Of a DNA stretch of 64,000 nt, positions 45,870 through 57,355 are shown piece after piece. The stretch spans positions 1,550,001-1,614,000 of the forward strand of contig JAPZLL010000001.1 of the NCBI GenBank assembly GCA_036250225.1, in the 5' to 3' direction. Below the pieces are notes generated by a model that did not search any database, was not told the origin of the DNA, and saw only the letters and a program-made list of their open reading frames with translations. The translations under genes and the position numbers were made by a program. Within the stretch, counting starts at the first letter, position 1, and every line of letters begins with the position of its first letter. Source of the stretch: Cercophora sp. LCS_1. Taxonomy: Eukaryota > Ascomycota > Sordariomycetes > Sordariales > Lasiosphaeriaceae.

Positions 45870-46944
45870 TCAAGTCTACAACTTTGCTACACCTTTGGGG
45901 ATTGAACGCGTAATCATGTAATGGGCGGGCAAACGTTTTCGGGCGGGATTTATCACTATGGGCATTTCACGGATACCTCGCTGCATGGAACTTTGGGCAA
46001 CCAAGTCGTCTTGTCACACGCCGGTGCTTTGCTTTGTGCATCTTCTGGGTACATAGGGTTCTGAGGGTTTGGAATGCCTTACCCTGTTACTCGTTTCTCA
46101 CATGGGGCTGCTTCCTTGTCTAACACTTTCTACAGTTTCAGTTTTGAGTTGGATCTCAGTAGACTATAAACACGCATATCATCAGTCAAACGCTCGTGTG
46201 TTGTTTCATCAAGTATTGTACTTCTTGGATGTATGCTCTAATCCTGATGCTCTGGACAGCCCACCATTATAGAGCAAGAGCCTTGGGCAGTTCGGCACCC
46301 ACAGTTGCTCATCCCTGGTGAAGCTTTTGTGCGGCAGATCCCCCACCTTTGCCCCGTTTGTCACCCGGTCCCGTCTCGGAGCCCTAGACACAACGTGCGA
46401 GGTATCTCCCCAGGCAAGACAGCCAACAGCAGATGGCCAAGGCATGCAAAAGACTGTTCTTGACTGTGTCGTCTGTCCTACCCCGGGTTTGGTCCCATAC
46501 TCTCATTTGGAGGCGTATTAACACCGCATTCATCATAGCTGGCGGATATAAAACTGTGGGGTTGAAGTTGATGAGGACGGCACAAAGTTCATCTCACAGG
46601 CTAAACTACTCCGCAAAATGCCCTGCCCCATCAATCAGAACGGCCATTTTTCTATCTGTCGTTGCTCTTGGTCGGAGCCTGGCATCCGCAAATTGGATTT
46701 GGAGAGTCTGGCTCTTCGGGGGGGGAGGGAAACCCTCTCTTGTCTTGCCAGATTACGCTTTTTCTTGGTAGGGCCCGTCCCAATATGCCGCGTCCTTTGA
46801 TATAACGGAAACGTAACCAACGCGACCGCAATGAGGAATTCAAGCTCTCAAAAGCGTGTATAAGACCCCTTACGAAGCCGGGTAACTTCTTGTCTTGTCC
46901 ATCCCCTCCATCCTTGTATATACCATCCTCTCTCTCTCCCCGCC
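45870..46944. other. Upstream region of the PL20 gene
   Basis: 1.07 kb between two plus-strand genes. It holds a TATAAG box 81 bp before the PL20 ATG and two SYGGRG-type motifs. No gene seen. Confidence 0.65.
46859..46864 (+). promoter_or_regulatory. TATA-like element of the PL20 gene
   Basis: TATAAG lies 81 bp upstream of the start codon, a spacing compatible with a core promoter and short leader for an inducible secreted enzyme. Position and sequence only; no transcript evidence. Confidence 0.35.
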
Positions 46945-47871
46945 ATGAGAACCACCCTCCTCACCACCGCCGCCGCTGCCCTGGCGGGTAGCGCCCTCAC
47001 CAATGCGGCCATCCTCTGGGACGGGCGGTTCAACGAGATGTCGTCGGGCCGCGACCTAAGCACCTGGTCCTGGTCCAACCAGGTCGGGCCGTATCAATAC
47101 TATATCCACGGATCTGGATCAGTCGACAAGTACATCAACCTGTCGCCCGACTACAAGAACCCCGCCGACACGGGGTCCAAGCAGGGCGCCAAGTTCACGC
47201 TGGACAGTACGGCGTTCTGGAACGGCCAGAACATGCGCCGCACCGAGCTCATCCCGCAGACCAAGGCCGCCATCAACAAGGGCAAGGTGTACTACCACTT
47301 TAGCATCATGCGCAAGGACGTCAACGCCCCGAGCGTGAACAGGGAGCACCAGATCTGCTTCTTCGAGAGCCATTTCACCGAGCTCAAGTACGGCTGGATT
47401 AGTGGCGAGTCGGGCACGAGCAATCCGAATCTGCAGTGGATGACGAACCAGAAGAGCCAGTGGAAGACGGAGTGGAAGGCTGGGGTTTGGCATAATGTTG
47501 CTTATGAGATTGTGAGTCTTAAATTTTCGCTCAGCAAGTAAGAAAAGAAGGGGGTTGCTAACTTGAGGTGAAAAAAAAAACAGGACTTTGGTGCTAACAA
47601 GGTTGGTTTCTGGCATTCCGAGGGAGCTGAGCCCCTCAAGCAGGTTGTGGCGCCTGTTTCGGCATCGACATCTTCGAATGGAGCAGATTGGCATTTGGGC
47701 GTGTTGGAGCTGCCCAGATCGGGGTACGCCGATACGAATGAGGATTTCTACTTTTCGGGTGTTTACATCGAAAGCGGGACGATCACCACCGCGGTTTCCG
47801 GACGTAAGTTTTTCTATGCCCTCGTTACCTCTTTTCTGTTCTCGGTCAAACTAACCATCTCAGCAGCATGA
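46945..47871 (+). CDS. Secreted glucuronan lyase, polysaccharide lyase family 20
   Basis: Three exons, 46945-47511, 47584-47803 and 47867-47871, give about 263 aa; the last exon holds just the final bases (acceptor choice adds Pro or Pro-Ala before the stop). An N-terminal signal peptide is clear (MRTTLLTTAAAALAGSALTNA, cleavage near residue 22). The mature protein has the PL20 pattern: ILWDGRFNE at the start, WSNQVGPYQYYIHG, NMRRTELIP, YYHFSIMRK, HQICFFESHFTELKYGW and the C-terminal block DWHLGVLELPR, all on a beta-jelly-roll-sized chain matching Trichoderma glucuronan lyase. The family cleaves beta-1,4-linked glucuronan by beta-elimination outside the cell. No carbohydrate-binding module is present. 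Stop codon only 93 bp from that of the convergent MAPEG gene. Confidence 0.92.
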
Positions 47872-47964
47872 GGGAGATTCCGTTGTTGTAGACCTGAGAC
47901 ACCAAGAAGAAGAGTATAGCATATATACACCATCAAAATCCCAAAATATGTCATAACCACAAAC

Positions 47965-48542
47965 TTAGTTCAGCGCATTCCCAGAAGAAATAAACAAGGT
48001 GAAGATGATCCCCAACCCAACCATCCAAACCAAACTCCTCACGGGCGCCATGTGCCTGTTGTCTTGCAGCACGACGTACACATAGTCATACACGGCGCGC
48101 GAGACGACATAAGCCAGCGTGAGCTTGTTAAGAAGACCGACATCGACCTTGGCGGCGTTGGCAGCCACGACAGCCGCTGCATACAATCCAATGGTCTCGA
48201 AGCCGTTCGCAGCAGCGGCCTTGGCACGCGAGATGCGGCGAGCAACCGTCTTGCCAAGCTTCTCGTCCTTTGCGACGTGCTCCTCCGTCTTGCGGGGGCT
48301 AACTATAAGTCAGTCGCAGCCCTGAACAACAGGAGGGAGAGGGAGAGAGAGAATATTTACTTTGCAAGATCATAGTTCTTGCCCGCGAGACCAGCAGCGT
48401 ACATGTTGGGCGCCATGATCAGGACAAAGGCCACAGGGACCTATCATACCATCAACATTAGCAAACCGGGTTCGCCCTTCTGGTCCGGTATCAACAAACA
48501 TACCGTGTAGTAAGAGAGGTTGAGATCCAAAAAGGAGGCCAT
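47965..48542 (-). CDS. MAPEG family membrane protein
   Basis: Three exons, 48542-48504, 48440-48361 and 48298-47965, in phase, give 150 aa. Small four-helix membrane protein: LNLSYYTVPVAFVLIMAPNMY (helix 1), a basic loop TVARRISRAKAAAANGFETIG (RAxxAxxNxxE-type signature), YAAAVVAANAAKVDV, LAYVVSRAVYDYVYV (the SRxxY pattern) and SLVWMVGLGIIFTLFI. This matches membrane-associated proteins of eicosanoid and glutathione metabolism in length and motif order. Fungal members are ER/endomembrane proteins, some with glutathione transferase or peroxidase activity; the substrate is unknown. Tail to tail with the PL20 gene. Confidence 0.9.
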
Positions 48543-49500
48543 CTTGACTTGTTTTGACGGATTTTTTAATTTTTTTCCCCCTGCTTTCACGAATACAGAC
48601 AAAGAGTTGATAGGTAGGTAGGATAGGGAGGATAACACATCAAGAGACTAGAATAATTTCCACAGAAACTTGTAAAAAAAAAGCGAGTCGTCAACACACC
48701 TTTAATACAAACACCAGCTGTGGTCGAACCCGCCAGAAACCTAGTTCAGAGAATAATAGGGGCCGAAAGTCCTAGCGCGCCAAGAACGGTCCCTATCCCA
48801 AGGGGGAGCCTCAAGGAGCATGCCTGTCTGCTTGGGTTTCTTCATTGCGGAGCAGGCCAACAGTGTGGTGGGCCACCAGGCATCTCCTTCCCTTCATCTT
48901 GAGCAAACATTTCAATCACAAGCGCGTGTTGGGACCTTGCATCTTGTATGGTTGCACAAACAGGCAGATAGCATAGAACATAATTCCTAATTGTGTGGTT
49001 GTCGAGGACCAAGCGTCGTGCACAGTATGTGTTTGCTTGCTCACCGAGGCCGCCGGCTTGGGCCTTGATTCCGCGCAACCTCGGCAAACGGAGCGGGCCC
49101 AATTTCGCCTATCGCCGACACGGAAGCGGGCCGATGCCGAAGAATAGGATACAGCACGACAGGGTGCATCAAAGCAAATGGGTATCGTGGGCGACACGCA
49201 GCGACGTCATTGCCGCAGGGCTGTTTGTTGCTCGTGCTCGTGCTGCTGTGGCATGGTATATAATATGATGAAACATGATTCCCCTTTCGGTTCCTCCTAG
49301 TCGTGACTTCAATCCTCCCCGTTGATACCCGTTCTCATCGCCCTTTCACCCGACGCCGTCCAGGATGCCGTGAACCAAAAGAAGCCGCCCAAATCCCAGA
49401 AAAGAATTGAAAAAAAAAAAGTGCCCGAGGCTATGCGGTGTCATAACGCATTACCAAACAAAAGGCAGAAACGAATGTAGAATACATCATACACCTTTCG
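48543..49500. other. Intergenic region
   Basis: 958 bp between two minus-strand genes: MAPEG promoter/leader (with A-rich runs) and the 3' flank of the tea4-like gene. No gene seen. Confidence 0.65.
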
Positions 49501-51966
49501 TCAAACGCTGCTCTTTGATCTCTGCTTGCGAGCTAGCCAGTCGCCAAGCATGTTGTCCAGTTGCTATGATTTCTCGTCAGCTTCTTGTCACATCACATAC
49601 ACAGAACTTGACCGCTTACGTTTGTTATCTCAGCCAGCCTCGAGTTCGGCTCTTTGAACAGATTCCCAGTGATGGGATGGTCAGGGCCAACAGGTTCCAC
49701 TTCTGTCTTGTCGTATACAACAACGAGGAGATCACGGATCTCGGATCCCGAATCGAAAAAGGCCCGCAAACTAGCGTCGTTCCAGCTCGGCGTGGTGGAG
49801 CTCGATGTCGTGATCGAGTCTTTGTTATCGTGCGAGTGGGCGTCCTCGTGGTCGATCAATTCCGGCGATGGCGAAGACCTCACCGACGATCGATCCTCCT
49901 CCTGGCTCGATGTGTCCACCATCAATGGGGGTGGGTTGCTAGCTGTAACTGGCGATACATGTACTGGAGACTCGGATAAACGATCGATATGTTGCTGTGG
50001 TGGTGTCGTGTTGGCGGGCACGACCTTGATGGTCTGGTTGGGCGCCGGACCCGTTTGGTAGCTGCCCGGTTGGCTTCGGGCTTGGGTGGGTTCCGGCTCA
50101 AGGTCGAGGCCATCATCCGAATCAAAGTCGTCCAGCTCTGCCCGAGATTTCGCTTTGGTGACTTGCTGCGGGCGAACATCCCCGTTGGGTACTCTCGAGG
50201 GGCCCTTACGGGAGGCGGTTGGTGACTGATCCCGGCTTGTCCGGCCGCCAATATCTGGCGAGTCTCGCGACCCTGCGTCGACAATGCGCATTGTAGCTGC
50301 CGGATGGTCAGCCAATCGGTCCATCTTGCCCTCGTTCAGGAACGTCACAAGGTCCATACCGTTTTCACGCTGCCCAGCGCCGCCGGGCTTCCTCGTCGGC
50401 GACGGCTCGGTCCGCGGCTGTTGCTTTTGCAGTTTGCTCGGATTTCTCTGAACACCCTGCCCCTTGTCGGGCGAGCCCTGCAAATCCTCTTCCTCGTCCG
50501 GCCTTTCCTGTGCGTCTGCGTCAAGCGACCGCTTACCAAACGAGTCATCGTCTTCCTCTCCTTTCGTCTTCTTATCCTTGCGAGAGAAGAAGTTTCGAAT
50601 CACGCTCGGTTTCTTTTCCTTGTCCTTCTTGTCCTTTTTCTTCTTGTCGTCCTTGCTGAACACATCCTTGTCGAGTTTATCGAGGCTGGGGCGCTGCTTC
50701 AATACCCCAGAATCATTTGACGACCGCCCTGGGCCTTCGTCTCGTAACAGGTTCGGAGTCAGGGTGATCTTCTTAGTTTCAACCGTATCGTCCTTGAAGA
50801 ACGAGTCTCGGACTGTGCCGTCGCTGGTCTTCTTCGGTCCGTCGACAGGCTTGGTTTCAAAGATCTCTTCACTGGTTCGCGCGCCGCCTCTGTTCGAGGA
50901 CCCAAGGCCGCTGTCTGCTCCGGCATCCTGTTTCTTAGAGTCCGACTTGGCATCCCGTTGCTGGCCCCTTGGTTTAAGCGGCTCTACCTTTGCTGTCTCA
51001 TCCTCGGCATCAACTTCGGCAGCTTCTTGTGCCTGTTGGGCCTGCTGCTGCTGCTGCTGCTGCTGGGCGAGGTATCCGGCCTCTACGTCTTCTTCTTCGG
51101 TTGAATAGTCAATATCCGAATAGTCGACGTAAGTATTACCTGCAAACTGCACCGTCTTTGTTTTCCTGCGCTTTATCGCGGATTTGAGAGGGTTCCGGGA
51201 CTTCTCGGCCTGGTCGCCGAGCATTGTTGCAGACAACTACATGGATCAGTTGGGATACTCAAGCTTGGAACAGACACTTGACCTACGTCGATGTTTCGGT
51301 GCTTGTTCAGGCGGGCCAGTCTTTCTGTTGGTGTCTCGATGTGCTCTGCCGGTAGGTAGCCTAACAACTACCGTCAGCTGTCTGACCGAACACAAGACCA
51401 CACATGACCTACCAATGCTGCTGTCTTTTACGACACGCACAAGCCACCAATAGCTGTTGCTATCATCGAGGAGCACCATAGTATCGCCCTTGGTGGCATT
51501 CGCCTGTCCTTCTACGGTCGCGACGAACGTGTGAAGGGCGTACACAAACTCGAAATCGATATCCTCTGTATCTTGTAAGCACTCGCCACCCCATCCGGAG
51601 TCGAGAAATCTGGGATCATCAATAGGAGACGAAAAGTCGCCGTCATCATCATCATCATCATCTTGGCTGTCGTTGTACGGTACTGTTATTCCCCGCCCAT
51701 CTTCGCTGTCCGAGGTGCTTAGAGAGTCGTCGTATTCCGTCACGAGCTCGTCCAAATCGTCCGCCGAATCTGTCCTGACGCCGTCGGATTCGCACGTGGA
51801 TGTCGCCGATTGTGGTGTGAAGTCACGGGTCTTCCCTTGTTGTCTAGGCATACCTTCGTCACGGTGGGTGTCGATGTCGGGGTCAAAGTCACAGTCACAG
51901 TCGTTTTCGATGTTGGTCGCGCCGCAAATGTCCTCTCTTTCTCTTCCCAGATCCCCATACTCACCG

Positions 51967-51998
<32 letters not shown>

Positions 51999-52940
51999 AT
52001 GATAATGATGATGATGATGATGATGGCGACGTGAAAGAGCGAAACTGGGCCCCTGGCCTCGCGCACCCTGAAGGCTCGATGGCGCATGTTCAGGATAGGC
52101 GAGGTGGTAAGGCGACGTCGACCTCGAACCGCCGGCACTGGCGACAGACGAGGCCGAAAGTCTGCGTCGCAATCGCAATTGAGAATGAAAGTCGCCGGCC
52201 CTCCCTGGCATGGCGCGTGGAAGAGTAGAACTTGACCCACCATCTTCGATTGAAGGCGAACTCGAAATCTTGTCCATCATGTCGTCGTCCATGTCCACCT
52301 CGGTTTCTCCATCCAGCTCGCCGTCATCGGCCTCTTGCCCCGAGAGCCCGCCATTCTGGGCAATTGCCAGCGCGTCCTGCTGCGGACCCGTTGTCTGCAT
52401 CCTGTTTGTCCCGGTTCCTGTTCCGATCGCGGTTCCGGCTGCACCCGCGGCGCTCGATGGTCCCTGTAGAGATTCGGCGATGCCGGCAGCTAGATCGTCG
52501 GCGTACCTCTGGAGATCGTCGACGTCGCCGTTGGCCCAGGAGACGCGCGGGCTGCGGAGATTTTCCGAGGCCGTCTCTGCCGCAACCTCGCGCAGCGTTT
52601 CGGCCTGATGAGGTCCTAGCAGGCCGGAGGAGGCTTTGTTTGTGTGCACTTGGGCCGTCGGCGCGTCTCGGTCTTGAAGATCAATGGAGTCTGGATAAAT
52701 GGGTTAAAAGTTAGAAAACGGTTCTGGCGCCCAGACGCAGAGAGGCTGAACGCTGAAGCAGAAACAGTGCAAGCCTGGCTGCCGCCCTGTCTCGCCCAGC
52801 CACAAAGGCAGTCGGTACCAACAGGGGAGGGGGGCCACGCCGAAGGGGATCTCGAGCGAGATTGAAGGAGATGCGATGGGCTTGCCGGGGCGTGCAAAAG
52901 GGGCGCACCTACCTGCGCGTATGATTTGAGGCCTCGTCAT
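49501..52940 (-). CDS. tea4: Tea4/Bud14-like SH3 polarity factor
   Basis: Five exons, 52940-52913, 52690-51413, 51360-51287, 51236-49620 and 49563-49501, all in phase, give 1019 aa. The first exon encodes only MTRPQIIRA, and the last 21 codons (QLDNMLGDWLARKQR...) are a separate exon. A long acidic, low-complexity N-terminus holds poly-His and poly-Gln (CTG/ATG repeats at 51969-52025) and poly-Asp. The SH3 domain (about 388-445) is FVYALHTFVATVEGQ, DTMVLLDDSNSYWWLVR, YLPAEHIETP. Shortly after it comes KSAIKRRKTKTVQF, whose KTVQF fits the RVxF PP1-docking motif (about 488-492). This SH3-then-PP1-site order is that of S. pombe Tea4, A. nidulans TeaC and yeast Bud14, which bring PP1/Glc7 to growing tips and link microtubule ends to formins. 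A second poly-Gln tract (51043-51066) and Ser/Lys-rich tail follow. Confidence 0.93.
51969..52025 (-). repeat. Coding (CTG)10 and (ATG)n trinucleotide repeats in tea4
   Basis: On the plus strand (CTG)10 at 51969-51998 runs directly into an interrupted (ATG/ATA) array to about 52025. On the coding (minus) strand these specify a His run followed by a ten-Gln run. Perfect CTG units indicate a length-variable locus. Confidence 0.92.
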
Positions 52941-55900
52941 GGTCGAGTTGGACGACTGCTGCAGCAGTGCAGGCAACCCAGCATTCAACTGTCCCAAACT
53001 CTGAATATCCCGCCAGTTCGTTTGCTCAGTTCGCCTTGCGACAGAGGATTTCTCGCAGGAACCGCACACTCGGACGTCGCACGGGCAAGGCGATCAAGGA
53101 GGGAAGCGGTCCAAGAACCCCCAAGGTTTCCTCAGGCTAGCCGTCCCAGAGGAGCGTCAAATGCTGGGCTGGGGACTTGGCGTTGGGCACTTGGGTCGCC
53201 TTCTGGTTGCATCCGGGAATTGCTATAACAAACTTTGCGGTCTTCCAGTTGCTGCGATGTCTAACTCGAAGCCGCCTTTAGATCTTGTTCGGCCAATTCT
53301 GTGCGGAAACAAGGCCAGTCAGGATTTCCAGAGTCGCAATGGCAATCCGTTCTCGTAAGGGGGTCAAAGACGGAGTGACAAGGGTGAAACGTCGATCGTG
53401 GTCCGTGTACGTGGGTAGGGATCAGAGCAGCAATCGCCTTTGGAGGGTGTTTGACACTGTTTTGTTTTGAAGGCACTGCCGGTGAAAAAGAAGGTCCTGG
53501 GAAACGACAGAAATGTGGTTCTCAACAATGACAATGCAACGGGCGTGAATTCGGAAGAAAATGATGCTGAGGTCAAGAGTGGGTTTTCCACCGGCGGGAG
53601 ATGAGGAGGAATTCGCGCTGGGCTGTGATGCCCAGCTTGGCACCTCACAGGTCAGCACAGCAGCAAAGGGACGCGCGATGCTGAAAAGTCAAGCATGGTC
53701 ATCACGGCCATGTAGCTTACAGGCCTATTAGGGGCCGTCAACAGCAGACTTGCGCATCAGATGATGCAGAGTGGCTCGCATTCTTCCCGTTGGCCATTGA
53801 CGGCTCTGCTGGGCGGGACGACAGCGTCTTGGAGCCATCAAGAAGTCGAGAAAAAAAAAGGAGGGCCTTGGAATTTTGAAACAACACCATTGCGGGGGTG
53901 TTCCTAGCCAACCAGAAGCCAGGCGGCATACGGGTTGGAAGATGATTGGGTGAATTTCGTGTTTCCACCAATGCCACCCGCCGCCCCCATTCTTGGGACA
54001 GGTCCGCAGGGCTCCTGAAAGCTTCCCCGCCGTCTTCCCACAGCGGGGCAGCAAGTTGGACTTGGATCCCGGACGGCTGGATCCGCATGACCAGCCAAAT
54101 TGACCCGATTGACGAAAAAATTCGGCACCAGGGCACGGCATGAAGATGCAATATCGCCGTGAATAGCCATGTAGCATAATACACTACTGATCGCTGATAT
54201 CGGCGCTCGGGCAAGATAGAACAAGTGGGAGATGGGCAGTTGGGGCCCGAGCAGCATCCCGGAACAATGGAACAATGACCCCGATTTGTTGCGAGTTGTT
54301 TGGCCACGAGTTCGCACCCATATCCACGGTGCTGTACCTGTCTTGCTTCCCTTGGCGTTCGCCCAGTCAAGACCAAGGAACCCGAACCTCGTCTTATTCT
54401 GTATATCTGGTTGGCATCGCCATTGCCAGCAGGTGCGCCGACATGGCTCCAGCCACCCACCTCCATGTCCGAGACTCAGATAAAGACTCGTAAGAGCCGT
54501 GACATTATTTGATGCCAACGGGTAGGGTCGGTCCTCCTTGACTGCTGGTAGTGGCAAAAATGCTAGTCCAGGAAAGCAACAGAGGTCGTGGTTTCCCCCC
54601 TAAATCGATAGAATAAAGCTTCCGACTCTTCTGGTTCAGCTGGACACCACAACGCCGTAGCTGTGCTGGTTTTACGTTGTGAGCTGGGCACGCCTTTTGG
54701 TTCTGTCTGGGAACCAATTGTGTGGCCAGCTTCTCCCGCCCAGCGGTGGGCGCGCTTGAAGAAATCCGAGCCTGACTCGCCCGAGATGGCATCGATGTCA
54801 ACGAGGTAACATGGCCAGCAAGGATAGCCTGGTGTGTTGCAAATGCATGTCGGCTCGGTGGACGCCATCGCCCCGACGCGCCATATGTGAAAGATGGGAT
54901 GGCACGGTACGTTGTAGGAGGATATCGGGGCGAGATTTTGATACAGACGCTGGCGTCACCTGTCAACGTGCTTTGAATGATGTTCTAACTCCATCAGGTG
55001 TAGAGGTATGTATGTAGTTGGAAGTAGAAGCTGGCTAGTTTGTATGGCTGGGGGGTAACAAGTCTTAGCCGAAGCATCCGCTGACTGCATCGCGATGACT
55101 GGCAAGGGTTTCAAACAATGGAGAAGCACGAATCAAGATTCTGAGTGCTTGCTGATGGGCCCGCTGCTATGGTGAGAGGAATTCGTTTCCATCTTGGGAT
55201 AGACGCCGACCACTGGGTCTATGGACAGTGACTAAGACGCCTCATGCACAGGAAGTGGCGAGTGGGATTCGGTCGGATTTGAGGCGTAGAATCTTCTCTT
55301 TTATGCGCCGGTTCGGATGAACTGTGCTTGCCCATTCGCCGGGGCTGACCATCTAGTAATTACCCGGCATCCGTCGAACAGATGGAGAAGATGGAGGCAA
55401 CAAGTTAATTAAATCTTCCACCGGAAACCCAAAGCTTTTGCTCGGATATTTGCCGAAGTCACTGCGTTCAGTTCAGCTGTGTGGTTTGCTCTCAGCGTCG
55501 TTGGCTCGCCGATCATTGCCAAGGCCTTTCCCACGAGAGACAAGCATCGCCAAGACCGGGTGTCGCAAACCTTGGCCAGCAACTCCCGGGAGGCGTCAGG
55601 CCTTGGCAGGATGCCTTTTTTCCCTTCTCGCGTGGCCTATCCGAGTTTCTTTGAGGTGAAATATATGTACCCGACTGTAAGCTTGGTGTAGGCTTTCATC
55701 TAGAGCTCGATTGGTCTGAACACAATTGAGGACTCAACCTAGTGGCCGTCCTACACCAAGTCGAATGGCCAACGACCAAATGGGGCTCTGTTTTTGTGTT
55801 TCAAATCAGATGGCCGACAGAGGTAGCTCGCTGATGACTGGGGAAGCAGATTTCACACCGTCCATTTCGCCTTTCCCGTGTATATTTTGTCTGAGGCGTG

Positions 55901-57355
55901 AAGCTCAATCGTGACGCCGAAAGAGAGCCACATGTGGTGAGCTGAGATGGAACTGTAACGGAACAGCCATCAACTAAGGGTCCTCCCGTGGCTCCAGTCC
56001 AGCCACCCGTCAACCCTCTTTCAAGCTTCAATTGTGCACGATCCGACTTGCGCAACGCAATTCAAAGGTTGCGTCCACAGCAAGTTCTTCCTGAAAGAAT
56101 ACCTTGTCAGTGTAATTTGCATCGGAAAAAGACATCGATTTTTGCCAAGACCCAATTGTTCAGTGTCTTGCTGTTAGTGAACTGCGCCCCCTTCTTGCGA
56201 GTTGATGAAGATCGGACAAGAGTGGGCACAGTGCGAGACTAACGTGGACTTTGCTGGGCGGGATCGAGGCGGATCGGTGCCATCGCTGCTTATTTCTGCC
56301 CCGCGACAGCAGCCGGGAATATTACCGCGCAAATGGCAAGCGCAAATTAAACAGCGCTTCATTTATTACCATGAACTGCCCGGAGAATGTTATCTTCCCT
56401 TTCCTACTGCGAGACGGTAGCTCATGGAGAGTCGTGTGCGTCTCTGTCTCGACCATCCCTAACGTTCAATGCGCGTGCCTCGTGGATACCGCCAGGAGAA
56501 TGAAGTTTCCTTCAAGGGTCAGAGAAGACGCACCCTATGACCGATAATCTCTTGATAGGTTGGTGCGCTGCTTGGACCGGTTTTTAGTGGCACACAAGCA
56601 TCCACCCAAATTGTCCACAAGGGGCTCGCCAGGGAAGAAGAGACCACAGGCCGTGCCGCTAGACAGTGCAGGAGCATACCTGGACTGTATCTCCGCTTTC
56701 CTTTGCGAGCGAGGACGTTGTGCAAAGAAGGGGCGGCATCCCTTTCTGCCCCGGCATTTTGATCGCTCAGGTGTCATGTTCAAACGCTTTCGAGACAATC
56801 GGGCCAACGAGAGCGAAAAAAAAACGATTTACTAACCTGGCGCAAAACAAACATTCGCCGTTTGGATTTGCAACGCATTCGCTCCTCCGGCCTTTCCCAA
56901 CGCCCGTCGCTTCTTTCTTGCGTCACCCAAGCACCAAACGCTCCCGACCAAGATCTCTCGGCGCCCAGCCTCCAGGGAGCATCATCCCCCACACCAAAGA
57001 TCGCGACGACACGACTGCATACCGGCGAATCCTCTGAATTGCGTGCTCGTTTTGCTACTGCAACGAGAAGAACGCCTGCAACGATCAGCTAGAGGGGATC
57101 CCGACAAGTCTGAAGACCGACAAGACCAGCTGTCGCGAGCCACCCGCCACTTGAATTGCCTCAGTCGTCCGACTGGCCAATCGATCCCGCAGCCACGAAC
57201 ACGGTTTCCGACGACGAACCACACGATCGACAACGACCACCGACGTCCATGCAGTACACATGGTATTCCATGGCGATTGAGCGATAAGGCGACCGAGGCG
57301 GAAGGATTGCCACGGCGCATTCCCCCAGCGGCTGGCCGCCCGAACACCAGCCAGA
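52941..57355. other. 4.4-kb divergent intergenic region (tea4 / palH)
   Basis: Upstream of both tea4 (-) and palH (+). Minus-strand frames at 53728-54557 are open in all three phases and carry no domain, which argues for chance. A 101-codon ATG-initiated frame at 54563-54868 (-) has a cysteine-rich N-terminus and is flagged as a candidate only. The last 500 bp before palH are a C/A-rich leader. No tRNA or repeat family seen. Confidence 0.5.

Noticed and set aside
53728..54557. 149-, 242- and 217-aa minus-strand frames
   Set aside because: All three phases are open over the same DNA, pointing to a lack of stops rather than coding selection; no domain or plausible splice model.
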